In this document: positions 23,764 to 36,050 of the stretch, piece by piece | Numbering within the stretch: position 1 is the first letter of the stretch | Layout of the letters: every line of letters starts with the position of its first letter | Assembly (NCBI GenBank): GCA_023525715.1 | Contig: CM042012.1 | Span: 63,063,205 to 63,127,204, forward strand | DNA length: 64,000 nucleotides | Direction: 5' to 3' | DNA from: Cichorium intybus | Lineage: Eukaryota; Streptophyta; Magnoliopsida; Asterales; Asteraceae | The notes under the pieces: model-generated | Databases searched by the model: none | Seen by the model: only the letters and a program-made list of their open reading frames with translations | Told to the model about the DNA's origin: nothing | Position numbers and translations under genes: made by a program

Positions 23764-23912
23764 CACTACTAGAAAAGAAGCCCATTGCTGATGGAATATT
23801 GTGTCGGAAATCTGTTGGTAAACGGACCGATGCCATACCAACGGAAAATAGGGTGTTGGAAAAACCTTCAGTGGATAATATTCGTTGGTAACTACCCAGT
23901 TTTCTAGTAGTG
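23764..23912. mobile_element. CACTA-type MITE (149 bp)
   Basis: Terminal inverted repeat CACTACTAGAAAA at 23764-23776 pairs with TTTTCTAGTAGTG at 23900-23912. The interior is non-coding. The flanking trinucleotides (TTT and CTT) match only partly. Confidence 0.8.
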
Positions 23913-24277
23913 CTTGCTCTACGTCAACGATTTTGAAATGCTTGACTATTTTGAAATGTGTTCTTAACAATGATACATATATATTGTAATATAATTCAAG
24001 TATGTAATTCCAGAAAAATAGCTTGGTTTGATTAATAGTAGTTGTGCTTTTTCTTCTTTTAAGTTATGAGCTACGTACACAACGATATTATATATTCTGT
24101 TGTCCAGCGAGTTATATTTTTCTTTTCACTACCACTTGATTGCTCATACACTTGATGTGATACTAGGTTCAATAATTCAAACATGGAAGATATTAACTAA
24201 ATAATTCAACTATTGTGCTAAGAAATGAGTGATCCACAAAGAAAGTCAGTCTCGATACTCCCTTTGAAGATGGACAG

Positions 24278-24490
24278 TCAATATTGTAAGCTACCTAACA
24301 ATTGAAAACGTGCAGCTCCAAGTGCTTTAGTAAAGATACCAACTGTCTGATATTCAGAACGAATAGTGCAAATTTTTATAACTCCACTGTTTACTCTTTC
24401 ACGTAAGAAGTAGTAGTCCATTTCCATATGCTTTGTAAGTTCATGATACATGGGATTTGCAGCTATATGGTTGAGCAACCTCATCCACAC
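24278..24490 (-). pseudogene. Copia RNase H C-terminal fragment
   Basis: The minus strand reads AANPMYHELTKHMEMDYYFL, then RERVNSGVIKI and FTKALGAARFQLL. This is the conserved C-terminal end of copia RNase H (usual form NPVFHERTKHIEID...DIFTKAL). It is a short piece without the rest of pol. Confidence 0.85.
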
Positions 24491-25374
24491 ATATCAAAGG
24501 CGTTGCTCCAGTTTGTCTCGCATCTAGGTCAGCTGGAAGCAGCCATCTCAACCATAATACCTCCCAAACGGTGCTTGTCATGACCGGATATTCCCCTTCC
24601 AGAAGATCTCAACACAAGTGATTGTTTATTAGCTCTCCACAGTGGCGGCCCTGGGTGTGTAGGTAGTGCGGTTGCACAGGGCCTCCGTTTGTAAGGGCCA
24701 TCAAAATCCAATGGAAGATCTCTGGTTATAGTATATGTTTTCTCATAAAAAATATATTTTATTTTTAAAGAAAATTAGCCTAGCAATTACTCATAAACAG
24801 GGTAACCCTTGGTTATAATCTGGAAGTCATTATATTAATAAAGCAAACAGCGGAAAACCAAAAAATCAAAAACTTATCATAAATCTCAAACCTACTTATC
24901 AACAATTTAAGGAAAGAATCTACATCCAAAATAGGGATTTTGTTTCTAATTTCCAGCAATGCTTTTTTGATTTCGATAAAATCCACCAGAAACTAAAGAA
25001 AACAAATCTACAAAAAATAAAAAATTTCAGAAACCTAAATGTGAGAAGTTATGACGCTGGTGAATCAGCTGAAGCTATTGCTTATATCTTCACCAGAAAC
25101 TATTGTTTTTGTTGCTTGATATCTTGTCTTTCGTCAACCCCTTATTGATTTGTTGTGCACAACAAGTTAATATCTTCAATTTCTTTCTATCTTCCGATCG
25201 GACTACCATACTTTCTCTATAAAGATGAAGGCTCATGTTTCTTTGAATGATTTATTTGTGAATTCATGATCAAGTATAGAAAGTCAAAAACAAGGTTCAT
25301 GGTTTTTCAGTTTGTGTAGTATCTTGTGTCTGTCATCGTCTGTTATCCTTAAAAAGATTAAAATAGCAAGCACA
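24491..25374. other. No gene seen left of the MULE
   Basis: A/T-rich. CAGTGGCGGCCCTGGGTG near 24640 resembles a hAT-type end, but no partner end was found. Nothing else can be supported. Confidence 0.4.
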
Positions 25375-25383
25375 TTTTTTTAA

Positions 25384-25501
25384 GGGCTATTGCTACTGTA
25401 GCCCTATAAACTATCGATTTTGACCCAATTTAGTCCTTGATCTTTTTTTTTTGCGCTATAGCCCCTTAAAGTTTAAAAATACGTGTCAAATTGGGGAATG
25501 T
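25384..25501 (+). repeat. Left terminal inverted repeat of the MULE
   Basis: Matches the reverse complement of 44312-44429 nearly throughout: shared CTATAAACTATCGATTTTG, TTTAGTCCTTGATCTTTTT and CGTGTCAAATTGGGGAAT. Weaker similarity continues inward (ACCGGTT, ACGTGGCTT). Confidence 0.9.
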
Positions 25502-25705
25502 CTTCAATTGTTATAGGTTATAACCGGTTGCGTCGACGTGGCTTGGTGATGTGGAAATTCTTAACCACGTTTTGCCGAGTCAGCTCCACGTAGGTTTGCC
25601 AACAGGGACAACGAGTACCTTAATTGAATCACTTCCGATATTTTCGTTACCCTCTTTTGCTCCCATCGAAAACCCTAAAACGAAGCGATTGATATCTTCA
25701 GCTCC

Positions 25706-25792
25706 ATGTCTTCATCGTCTGAAAGTTCTCAAATCCAGGGTCAACCTCGTGGGTTTCGACAACGATACAACGCAGAAGGTGAGCCACGGGAC
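25706..25792 (+). pseudogene. MULE-borne GRF zinc-finger gene, exon 1 first part
   Basis: The ATG at 25706 opens a frame starting MSSSSESSQIQG that runs 29 codons to the insertion point of element P, ending EGEPRD. Reading resumes in the same frame at 32606 after the P element and the second TSD copy. A Ser/Gln-rich leader before the zinc finger is usual for small plant GRF-type proteins. The start is chosen because it is the first ATG that connects in frame to the zinc finger. Confidence 0.75.
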
Positions 25793-26571
25793 TGAAAGGT
25801 TTTCTGCAAATCTATGAACTAAAACCCTAAGTTCACATGCAACCTAGATTAGATCTATGTTTTCTAAATTTGAACATATAATAATTCCTAAAGGTCAAAC
25901 AAAAAATTACTAAAAGAAATAATAAAGAAAAACTAACCTTTTAGTTGTCTCTTGCAAGCTAAGCAACGCAAATGCCTTACCTCAAATGGAGTCACACCCA
26001 GAAGCTACGGAACTCGAAAAACCAGAGAGAGGGAGAAAAACCCTTAAAATTTCGTGGTCCTTATGGGGTAATAAGGCTCCCTATTTATAGCTTCAAGGGT
26101 CTAACATATAAGCCTTGCAAGCCTTATTCGAATTAAAACCGGATAAACCTTTTATCTTTAAATTCAAACCCTTATTTATCTATATATATAATTCGAAAAT
26201 TATGGATATAAATATCCTAATTTTCGTTCTCCATATATATACTATAATTATCTATTTCTCAACTATTGAACAATTACAAATCAGCCCCTGCACCTTTAAT
26301 TAATTCAATTAATCACCAAATTAATTCCAAATAATTCCAGATTAATTTCTAATTAATTAATATAGTTTCTAATTAATATATTATCACCATAATATATTAA
26401 TAAACTATTTATTTTATTTCTATTGATTTATTAATCACATAATAAATCAACCTTTCTCTCTCCCGATTTTTCTGTTCAACCTTTAGCTATGAGGGCAGCC
26501 CAAATGGACTTTGCTACTATCAATTAGGTAAATACAAATTATTAGTCATGGCTTAGACACCTAATCCAACA
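25793..26571 (-). repeat. 3' LTR of element P (779 bp)
   Basis: Minus-strand LTR. A TATA box (CTATAAATAG on the minus strand) lies at about 26083-26092. Confidence 0.9.
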
Positions 26572-29500
26572 GTCTCCCACTTGGATAAGTCTATGACTAT
26601 AATTTCCAGTTAACCTTCTAATTGACAAGCAAATTGTAGCTTCCTAGAAACTGCTGCCGAACTCTGACCTAATCAGTTCTGTCCATAGATAAGCGATCAT
26701 ATGATCCTCCGTCCAACAAGATATTTTCCGGACATGAGACATGGATTGAGATCAATCTCTGTCCGATACTCTGTGTTCCGATTTCTGATTTTGCATATGA
26801 CATAAGACTTCTAATTGAACACATCAATTCAGTCCTTGCTGGCCAGCACTTTAGTCAACTTCAAAATCATCGAGAGGCCTACAGATATCTGTTTCCCATC
26901 AGGGTCAAGGAACGAATAAGCTTCGACTCATATGCTTATATCTTTTACCAGTCAAATCACTCACAACAATACATTTTATAACATCGAGTTACCGATGCGT
27001 TTTCGCATTATCAATGAACAACTGCCTTGTAAATTATAACTCATATCTCTCCACTTCAAGATCATAAGATATTATCGTCTCAACATTGCTCGTGATGTAA
27101 TCCATGAAGCAATCTATTGAGCGTGGGTTTATCCAATACTCAAATCTCCATTTCTAAGTACTCATGAACATTGTAGCAATGCTATTGCTATGCCTAACTC
27201 CTTAGACAATCTACAAACCAATTCATGACTGTCTTGATTCAATACTTACATCCCAAAGTATGAGCGACTGTGGATCTTTCTGAATGATTAAATTATTCGG
27301 GAAGTAAAACATGCAAAAGCGAAACATAAAATCTGACTGGCAGCTACTCCTGCTTATTACCAAGTCTCCACAAGGTAATCACCAAGTCGGATTTGTCATA
27401 AACTATTATCAGTTTCTAAATTTCTATTAAACTTTCAATTCAAGTTTTATACATATGTCTACATGAACATTTCACTCTTTCTATTTATTCAAAAGTGTCT
27501 TACACTTATACACTTCATTGCAGATGATCCAATTGGATGCTCTTCCAATGAAATTTCAATTTGTCATTCTATCATTTTGTCATTCTTACTTACAACTCCA
27601 TTCTGGTGATGTGTACTCTGACTACCCATGGTTCTCGGGGTCTTTAGTCTACTTGACTGCACCCTAAGACTATTTCGAGGTGTTATGATGTGCCGGTGAA
27701 CCACACGCGCTCCATCAGAATACCAACGAAACTCTTTATCCATGACGTCCTTTAGCACCACGTCCTGACGTTAATAATTACCACTTTGAAACTCTTTCAA
27801 ATTATTACTATCACTTTGACGCCAATCATTTTTCCAATGATTTCTCACGTTAGTACAAATAATCCATCCAGTATTCCCAGCCAGACAATATCCTGAATCC
27901 AACTTGCTATGCCCTAAGCATCAAGTCATCAGGACATGTTCATGACACCTCTGATCGATCCAAGAAGCTTGTGGAACCTGATCTAATCTTATTCCAAACC
28001 CTTTCGGAATCCAAAGATTATTTATAATCCTTGTGTCATGATTTTCGAAAACTATTTCCTTTCGGAGACTCTTCTCATGCATCTTGAATCTTATCAAGAT
28101 CATGCTTACAATGGCTTGTTCTATACTGACTATCTCATCTATCTGATAGATTTCTGTGAACTACGTGAGTATATTGCACCTTCTTCATTTCTTTCATGCC
28201 AAGTCATCACACTTTGCAATGATAGGAAAACCTTTCCTGGGCTATGCATCTTGAGTCTCATCAAGATCATCTTGGCAGAGTTTCGATCTATCTCATAGAC
28301 GTTTACAACCACCTGAGTATGCTGTATCTCTATTAAGTCTTTCATAGCGATCCGTCTCTTAACTCCAAGTCATTACACTTTGTAATGAAAAGAGACGTTT
28401 CCTAGAAACAGTATGTAACCCACATATGGAGGTAGTAGATAACAGCGACACTCCCACTGGCTTTAACTCTTTCGGACTGTTCACAAAATCCAAACCTTTT
28501 TGTCACATTTTGAGAATCCGAAACCTTTCTGACATAGTTATGGGAATCTTTCAGGCTGTTCACAAAATCCAAAACTTTTGGCACATTTTGAGAATCCGAA
28601 TTTCCTTTCTTGCGAGGTGCCCGTGGGATGAATACCGGGGCCATGTACCTATTGTATTTGCATGCTCTTTGTGAGTCCTTATTAGTGTTCCGGTAATCCA
28701 CACGCGCTCCACTAACGTCTCACAATGTGTCACACAGTATCCTTTCGGATTTTATCTTCTATTGAGAGTGCTTCTCTCGGAATCAATTGCTTGACTTTGA
28801 GTATCGTCTCACTCAACCAGATGTTCTGTAAGTACATTTCTATCCATGTCGCTTTCTTTTGATGATTCAATTATTCCCACTAGTTTTTAGACCAGGTGTA
28901 AAATCAATCAAATTGTTACATAGACTGTGTCTTGCCCTAAGGTTCTCTTATTTGGCAACAACCAGGCTCACCAATGCTTCCAAGTGGTCGGACTGCTAAT
29001 CCGTACCAACTTTAGTGTTTTACCACTAATTTGTATGTCACCCAGATCACAACACTTTATGATGGTGACCAATACTACTGATTAAGAGAAGAGTATGTCA
29101 GGTTTAACAGGAATCTGATTCCTGCTCAAAGCCTCGTGATGACTAAAAGTTCTTTCAATTGGCTAATCCTGAACTCATTCAGGATTATTCTTACTCCCAC
29201 TGTTTCCTTAGAATATGAGTCATTTCCAAAAGAACTCTTCTTTCACTGTTACAGTCGGGATAGCCAATGAAACGATACTGCTGATCAGGTACATGCTAGT
29301 CATGAGGTTCGGACGAACACAACATGACCCTGGACTTTCTATGTATAAGTGGATGATCCCAGCTTTACATTTCAGACAGTGTCTGTATAACCTACTTAGT
29401 CTAAGATGTGGTCGGAATATGGTTTCTATGGTCTGACTGGTTGAATATTCAATTCATCGAAAAACTAATTGGAAAATGTATCTTATACATCGAGGATCGA

Positions 29501-31821
29501 ACTATTTCGACCAATGCTCCATCATCTTTCCTAAGACACATTATAACCGTTAATGTTCTTGGAAGAGGATAAACTGTGCAACATTTTCTCAGTCTATGTT
29601 GTCACTATGGTTCAGTTGATCTTATACTTCCTTTGAAATCCTTGAACACTTCAAGGTTTCAATCAATCACTTATTCTGATAAGCGAAGCCATATTTGTCA
29701 CACTAATTGGCAAATATCATGAAGTGTAACTAATTGTGTTGTGTTCGAATATTCGAGCAATACACAGTAACTTTTGTGTCTGTCGCTCAAAAATCTTAAT
29801 GACTTTTACATCTCTATATAAATTTATGACTTTGTTAATATTGTTCAAGATTTGCAATCATCACCTGACTCTAAGTCAACTGATTCGAAAATCATATCCA
29901 CTGGATCCTTGGGTGATTCATTTCTTGCCACAAAAAGATTTTATTAAGAACTCAATTCACCATGTGACTCTAAGTCAATGATTCCAAAGTCTTGTCCAAC
30001 TGGACCTTTGGTTGAATGCATTCCCATGATAGTCTTACTCTGGTTTCCCTTCCTGTACATCTGGATGAACAGATCAGCGAGTCGGGCTAATGCTTAACTC
30101 CCGATCAAAGGGGGTGACTAATTTTATACAGTTCGCCTATGTATCCCTCAATCTCGAGAACATGCAAACGGGTGCTACTTCCTTCGCACACTTCAAACTC
30201 TTTGAAGATGCTAGTTCGTTCCTTTTCAACCGGTTCTCAGAACCTTTCCTCAACCAGCTGTGCTAACTTATCTGACTCCAGGAATTCTGAATCCATGCGG
30301 AACTCGGGGTCAATGATCAATAGCATGAGGCAACGAACTTCCTTTGACTCAATAGTCAAGGGGTCATGCTCATCACAAGCTACTATGTGATGCCATGCTT
30401 TGGTAAAACAAGGAGCGGACACTCAATCATATATGGTATGCTAGCAAAACTAAGAACCATTCTCTATTTGAGAAGTCATACCACATAGTTCAGGCCAGTC
30501 AGCCTTACCATATTTAACAGGTGCTTTCTGAAACTCTCAGAAATGGGTGAAGGAGGATAAGGAGGAGAAAGACACTTTCTTTAGACATCTATAAAATTTG
30601 AACTTATTAGTTTAATTTTAATCCTTCTTAAACAATTACCCAATTATATTATTTAACAAGGCTAGGACCCAAAATACCCCAACTATGCTGTGAAGAGGGA
30701 TGCCGTAATCATAACACAATGGTCATTAAGGTAGATATACATTTATCAATTTCAATCTTATGAAATTCCTAGATCTGTGAGATTCATTAAACTGTTCAAT
30801 GGCATGTTTAATCTCGGATATGCTCTACTGTTTGTGACTGGGATACCGAGGATCACAAACTAGATGTGAATAACCATGCAAATTAGCTTGGTAACCTCAA
30901 TGTCATTTATCATCTCTAATTAATGTGCCGGTTAACCACACACGCTCCATCAACAATGATAAATCATGAGAAACTCATTACCACTCTTTATGAGCCCCTA
31001 TTCGTGTGCCGGTTAACCACACACGCTCCACTAATGTCTCATAAAGTGTAATGTGCAATTTCATGGGTTAGCATCTTTTCACATTTTTCCTAAAGTAACT
31101 AGATTTGAGATTTTATATAACTGTTCCAGTACTTTGATTAATAACATTATACTTTTAATGAGATTAAGCGGTCCTATCAAACCCGTTCGGCTAACGACCC
31201 TCCACTGATCAAGAGAGCGGTGGGTGAGAGTGGACACCCATTTAACCGCCATTTTATAGGCAGTTTCCTTATACCCTCCTTATAGATCAGCTTCGTGAAT
31301 GAGGCCTACTATTGATTTGACTAACCAATTTATCTTATATATATAATATTAACTTTTAATAATAATATATAAGATGTATTTTAAACCTTTTAAAATATTC
31401 CTGGTTTACCTTTTTAATTTTTTGAAATTAAACAATTAATTTTTAAATTAAATTTAAACCTTTAAATGATTTAATTTATCCTTTAATTAAACAATTAATT
31501 AAATTAATTAAATCCAGATAGGCATCACAAATTAATCAAATTAATTTAATCCTACCTTAAACCCTCTAGATTTCAAAATTAACAGATAAGGGGTTTAAGA
31601 TTGTCCATTTATTAAATAATCACAGTTACCAAAAATAGAAAACCTTCTAAAACCCTATATCACAAAATCACCAAATGAAGAGGGGAGAGGCTAGGGTTTC
31701 GAAAACCCTAACCCAAAAGTCCGTTGGTCTTAAATTAGGGTTTGGATCCAATAAACCCTAAAATATAGGAAAACAATTACAGCTATTCAAATAGAAAAAC
31801 AACCAAAAGCTCTGATACCAC
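26572..31821 (-). other. Interior of element P, non-coding with internal repeats
   Basis: No open frame above about 100 codons and no domain. A motif of about 28 bp containing CCGGTTAACCACACACGCTC or close variants recurs at 27691-27718, 28685-28716, 30924-30954 and 31005-31035. Degenerate modules repeat at 28074-28240/28243-28400, 28476-28551/28552-28625 and 29859-29930/29958-30020. The PBS is at 31809-31820 and the PPT at 26572-26590. Confidence 0.75.
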
Positions 31822-32600
31822 TGAAAGGTTTTCTGTAAATCTATGAACTAAAACCCTAAGTTCACATGCAACCTAGATTAGATCTATGTTTTCTAAATTT
31901 AAACATATAATAATTCCTAAAGGTCAAGCAAAAAAATTACTAAAAGAAATAAAAAAAACTAACCTTTTAGTTGTTTCTTGCAAGCTAAGCAACGCAAATG
32001 CCTTGCCTCAAATGGAGTCACACCCAGAAGCTAGGGAACTCGAAAAACCAGAGAGAGGGAGAAAAACCCTTAAAATTTCGTGGTCCTTATGGGGTAATGA
32101 GGCTCCCTATTTATAGTCTCAAGGGTTTAACAGATAAGCCTTACTAATAAGCCTTATTCAAATTCAAACCGGATAAACCTTTTATCTTTAAATTCGGACC
32201 CTTATTTATCTATATATATAATTCGAAAATTATGGATATAAATATCCTAATTTTCGTTCTCCATATATATACTATAATTATCTATTTCTCAACTATTGAA
32301 CAATTACAAATCAGCCCCTGCACCTTTAATTAATTCAATTAATCACCAAATTAATTCCAATTAATTCCAGATTAATTTCTAATTAATTAATATAGTTTCT
32401 AATTAATATATTATCACCATAATATATTAATAAACTATTTATTTTTTTTCTATTGATTTATTAATCACATAATAAATCAACCTTTCTCTCTCCCGATTTT
32501 TCTGTCAACCTCTAGCTATGAGGGCAACCTAAATGGACTTTGCTACTATCAATTAGGTAAATACAAATTATTAGTCATGGCTTAGACACCGAATCCAACA
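31822..32600 (-). repeat. 5' LTR of element P (779 bp)
   Basis: Same length as the left LTR. The TATA box is on the minus strand at about 32107-32116. It is followed on the minus strand by the PBS. Confidence 0.9.
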
Positions 32601-32605
32601 TGGAC

Positions 32606-33162
32606 TGCTTCTGTAAGCCACCCATGAAACTGGTCGAAAGGACCTCCTAGAGTGACGGCAATCCGGGACGTCGCTTTTGGAACTGTCAAAACTCACTGGT
32701 AAATCTTTATTCCATGTTCGTTTTTATAAAAGATGTTTACATTATCAAGGTTCGTAGAAAGAAGTTGCGATTTAGTCATAACAAAACCCTAATTTTGAAA
32801 AGTGAATTTTTTTTGTTAACTTTCATCAGACATCCAAGAAGAACTATAGGTATTTCGAATGGAAAGATGATGCTCAAGAAGAAGGACATTATAAGCAGTT
32901 GTTGTCGACAAAGCGAAGGGCCGATGGTCGGGAGGATGCGATGGTGATCGATAATTACAGAAGGAGGATTGGTGAGCTAGAGGGGGTTGTTATACAGCAA
33001 AAGGAAGAATACAGTCTAGAGCTGACCAATAGAGACGAGGCAACAGCACTGGAGAGAGCACAACATGATCGAGAAGTTCTGGAGCTAAAGGCCTACATTT
33101 GGAGGTTGAAGAAGGTACTTGCTTGTTTGGCCGTGTTGGTGGTGGTACGTTTTTTATGTTGA
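32606..33162 (+). pseudogene. MULE-borne GRF zinc-finger gene, rest of exon 1 and exon 2
   Basis: Exon 1 continues at 32606-32698 (CFCKPPMKLVERTS, TAG stop at 32648, then NPGRRFWNCQNSL). A GT donor at 32699 and an AG acceptor at 32828-32829 define a 131-bp intron. Exon 2 (32830-33162) starts TSKKNYRYFEWKDD and ends RFLC. The GRF pattern is C-x-C...NPGRRFW-x-C...x-Y/F-F-x-W; the last Cys ligand is replaced by Tyr (KKNYRYFEW). Next is a coiled coil (about residues 88-145) and a C-terminal hydrophobic segment (LACLAVLVVV). The uninterrupted protein would be about 170 residues. GRF fingers usually bind single-stranded nucleic acid; the role here is unknown. It is broken by P, a TAG at the usual Trp position, and the lost Cys. 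Confidence 0.75.
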
Positions 33163-34253
33163 TAAAGTGAAAGAGATGGATCGGGGTTTCTGGTTTTTGG
33201 TAAGGATGATGGGGGTTTGGGTATGGTGGTCTTGGTAAGGATGGTGGTTTTTGTATGTACGTAGTTGTATATGTATATAGGTATGTTAGTTAGGGTTGAT
33301 GGGTATGATTCCAACCATATTTTGGTAATCGATATGGGGCTTTTGACATTGGTGGTTTGGGTTAGATTTGGTGGTTTGGGGATGTTAGATAAGGTGGGTT
33401 ATGTAATTGACGATGCATGTATGAAAACACTGCATTGTCCCCTTCTCAGGGGCATTTTGTATAAACAAGGTACAATAACATGCTACAGAAGCATCTTTTG
33501 TATTTATAGTAACAGATTAAGTTATGGAAAACGTAAATCCTGTTTGAAATTGTTTTCTATATTTAGGTATTTTATGTGGTTGTGTGTGCTATGTGTGTAA
33601 CCTTTGCAGAACATTGTGGACCAGGAAACATTGTTTTCAGGAAACAAGTTATGTTTGTTTTTAAATAAAGTAGATTGCTATAAACTAGATACCATGTCTG
33701 CTAAGGAGAAATAGGTGTACTTTTTTAATCGTGTTCACTATAAACAATGTCAAATGGGTAAAGTGTTGTCCTTGTCCCACATCATATCCTTGTCCCACAT
33801 GTATCCAATCATTTGTCTTTATTATTTTAAGAATCTTTTTATATGTGTACTTTAATGCTATAAACAATGTACTTCTTGGCCCACATGTTTCCATTTCCCT
33901 GCACATTGACAGTGGGGTTGAACATTTTGTATTCACATGCATGTCAAGTATAGTGTGTAAGGGACCACATGTTACCAACATTGTCCATTCTTTATATGTG
34001 TGCAGGCCATTGTGGTCCACATGCAAAAACTTTAAGTAGGTTAAAGTTTAGGGTAACATATGGTACCATGTAAGTCATTTGCATGCATACAAACCTGAAT
34101 AGCTTATATTACAATCCAAAATGTGCCATAAAGGCTTCAAGTTTGGTACATGCAACCCATGGTTTTTAAAGTAGATTGTCTAAAACCCCACAAACATACC
34201 CCACAAACGGCCAAATCAAAGTACATTGTCTAAAACCATTCAAATAAAAAATC
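33163..34253. other. Region between the convergent MULE genes
   Basis: No supported gene. Loosely repeated phrases containing ATAAACAATGT and CTTGTCCCACAT occur at 33735-33805 and 33855-33885. It should hold the 3' untranslated ends of both MULE genes. Confidence 0.5.
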
Positions 34254-35812
34254 CTAATCTAAGTTGACAGCCTTATCCAGTGAGCCTCCAGGTGCATCAG
34301 GCCCACCAACAACCCTAATTAAATTCCTTTTCACAATCCTCTCTGATTTTCTGCGTCTAATTTTTGCCAAGATTTGATTAAGAGGTGTCAATGGTAAGAC
34401 TTCCACAGCATTTTGCACACCAGTTTGGTCCTCTTCATCAACATTTGTCTGCATCACTGAAAGACTTACATCCATTTCATCAAAAAGTTTACTAACAGGT
34501 ACTTGATCATTATCAGGTCCTCCTTCATTGACATTTACCTGTAAGTTATGAAAAGTTACATTATTCACACTTTATCAGTAACAAAAAAAATTAAATTAAT
34601 TAAACTTACATCAACAACCCCCTCTTCAAACCCAACATTAACATGCCCTCCACCATTAACATGCCCTTCACCATTTTCATCACCATTCCCATCCTCAACA
34701 TCAATAACCCCCTCTTCAATCCCAAAATTAACATGCCCTCCACCATTAACATGCCCTTCACCATTTTCATCACCATTCCCATCCTCAACATCAACATGCC
34801 CTTCCTGATTTGCACCATTATTTGCACCATTAACTGTTTCATTCTGTTCAGTATGGAGTTGATTCTTACCTTTTTTGATGTTTAGTTTTTGTGGTCTCCC
34901 CCCCTTGCCACATTTGGCTTTGTTGTGGCCTACCTCCCTACAAATACTACATTTGACCTTTTTACCCACTTTAGACACCCTATTCCTACTTTGGTATTCT
35001 GTAGCATCTCTCTTTCATTTTGTAGTTGCTCTTCCAGGCATCCTCCTTGCCACAGGTGGTAAAGGTGTAATATATATTGTCTCAGGCCACATATTACTTC
35101 CATTCATACCTCTAATCCTAAATCTATATGATTTCATGTATGTCATGCTTGTAAACATCTTGTCCACATACCTTTCCACATCCCTATTCAGATAACATAT
35201 ACATGCTACAGAATGGACACACCTATATACATTAAGTTGCCAAATTCTACAACAACATGTTTTCCTTTCAAGATCAACCTCAAAGGCATCAGATGTACCT
35301 TTAACCTCAAATTGGTTTAATCCACTGGGAAGAACATGCCAATGCCTCTGATGAACTTTAAGTTCATTGAGTTTGTCCCTTATGGCTGGGCATACCTGAT
35401 TGCCCCATGTCTGTCCCTTTAGCTTCATGTTGTAGATTTGATCCATCATGTACAACCTTAACTCTTCCAGCATGGAGATTATTGGTTTCTTCCTAGCTTC
35501 CACAATTAAAGCATTGAAGCTATTAGACATCCCATTCTCAATAGAATCACAACATTTACCCAGGTGGAAGTAAGCTTTACACCAAGTTTTTGGGTCTCTA
35601 TCCATAAGATACTTATAAGCATTGGGGTTCAACACATTAAGCTCCTTCATGGTAGCCTTAAAGGCTGCTTCAGTGGAAGAATTGGCAGCTCTCCAAAACA
35701 AGGTTTCATACTGGGCTCCAATATACATTTTCTTCAAGTTCTGACAAATATGCCTAGCACATTGCCTATGCTCTGCATATGGCAACATTTCTTTCACTGC
35801 TTCAATTAGACC
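34254..35812 (-). pseudogene. MULE transposase, C-terminal exons (MuDR/SWIM type)
   Basis: Exon 2 (35812-34610, minus) starts GLIEAVKEMLPYAEHRQC. It holds the C-terminal half of the MULE catalytic domain, including RARHIC-type Cys/His residues and ENGMSNSFNALIVEARKKPI. A SWIM zinc finger follows (CCCRIWQLNVYRCVH), then a TGA stop at 35015-35017, a CCHC zinc knuckle (CSICREVGHNKAKC) and a Gly/Asp/Glu/Asn-rich tract made of two near-identical units of about 30 residues. A 71-bp GT-AG intron (34609-34539) leads to exon 3 (34538-34254), which has the basic motif RRRKSERIVKRNL. Transposase would bind the TIRs and cut and paste the element. Broken. Confidence 0.85.
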
Positions 35813-36042
35813 CTGATAAGACACATTATTATCAATGATGTATAACAATAACATTTGTGAATATAACTTAAAAAAACATTTATGTGAGACCCGTTCTGCC
35901 GAGTCGCGGCCAGGACAGATCCGCGGCGCGGCTCGGGCGAGATCTGGATTCGCGAATGATTTTGTACGCGCGGCGCAGCTTTAAAAGATCCGCGGCGCGG
36001 TGCGCCGCTAAGGTGAAAAACCCTAATGCGGATTTAAACGCC

Positions 36043-36050
36043 TATATAAA
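36043..36050 (+). promoter_or_regulatory. TATA box of the element C 5' LTR
   Basis: TATATAAA followed by GGGACCC. The identical box is at 41345-41352 in the 3' LTR. The start site is expected near 36075. Confidence 0.75.

Larger units (their letters stand above)
25793..32600 (-). mobile_element. Element P: non-autonomous copia-like LTR retrotransposon
   Basis: Two 779-bp LTRs (25793-26571, 31822-32600) read TGTTGGATT to CTTTCA on the minus strand. A PBS-type TGGTATCAGAGC (31809-31820) abuts the right LTR, and a PPT (AAGTGGGAGAC) abuts the left LTR. This fixes the minus orientation. The TSD is GGGAC/TGGAC (25788-25792, 32601-32605; one mismatch). The 5.25-kb interior encodes no gag or pol and is built of repeated modules. 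By eye the LTRs differ at about 3% of positions, so it is older than element C. It interrupts GRF exon 1. Confidence 0.9.

Noticed and set aside
24639..24657. hAT-like terminus CAGTGGCGGCCCTGGGTG
   Set aside because: No partner end or 8-bp TSD was found, so it was not listed as an element.
25551..25817. 88-codon plus-strand open frame near the left MULE end
   Set aside because: Runs into the P LTR in a different frame; the frame from 25706 connects to the GRF zinc finger and is preferred.
34548..34885. Plus-strand Ser/Pro/Thr-rich open frames
   Set aside because: Antisense of the Gly/Asp/Glu repeat tract in the MULE transposase C-terminus.
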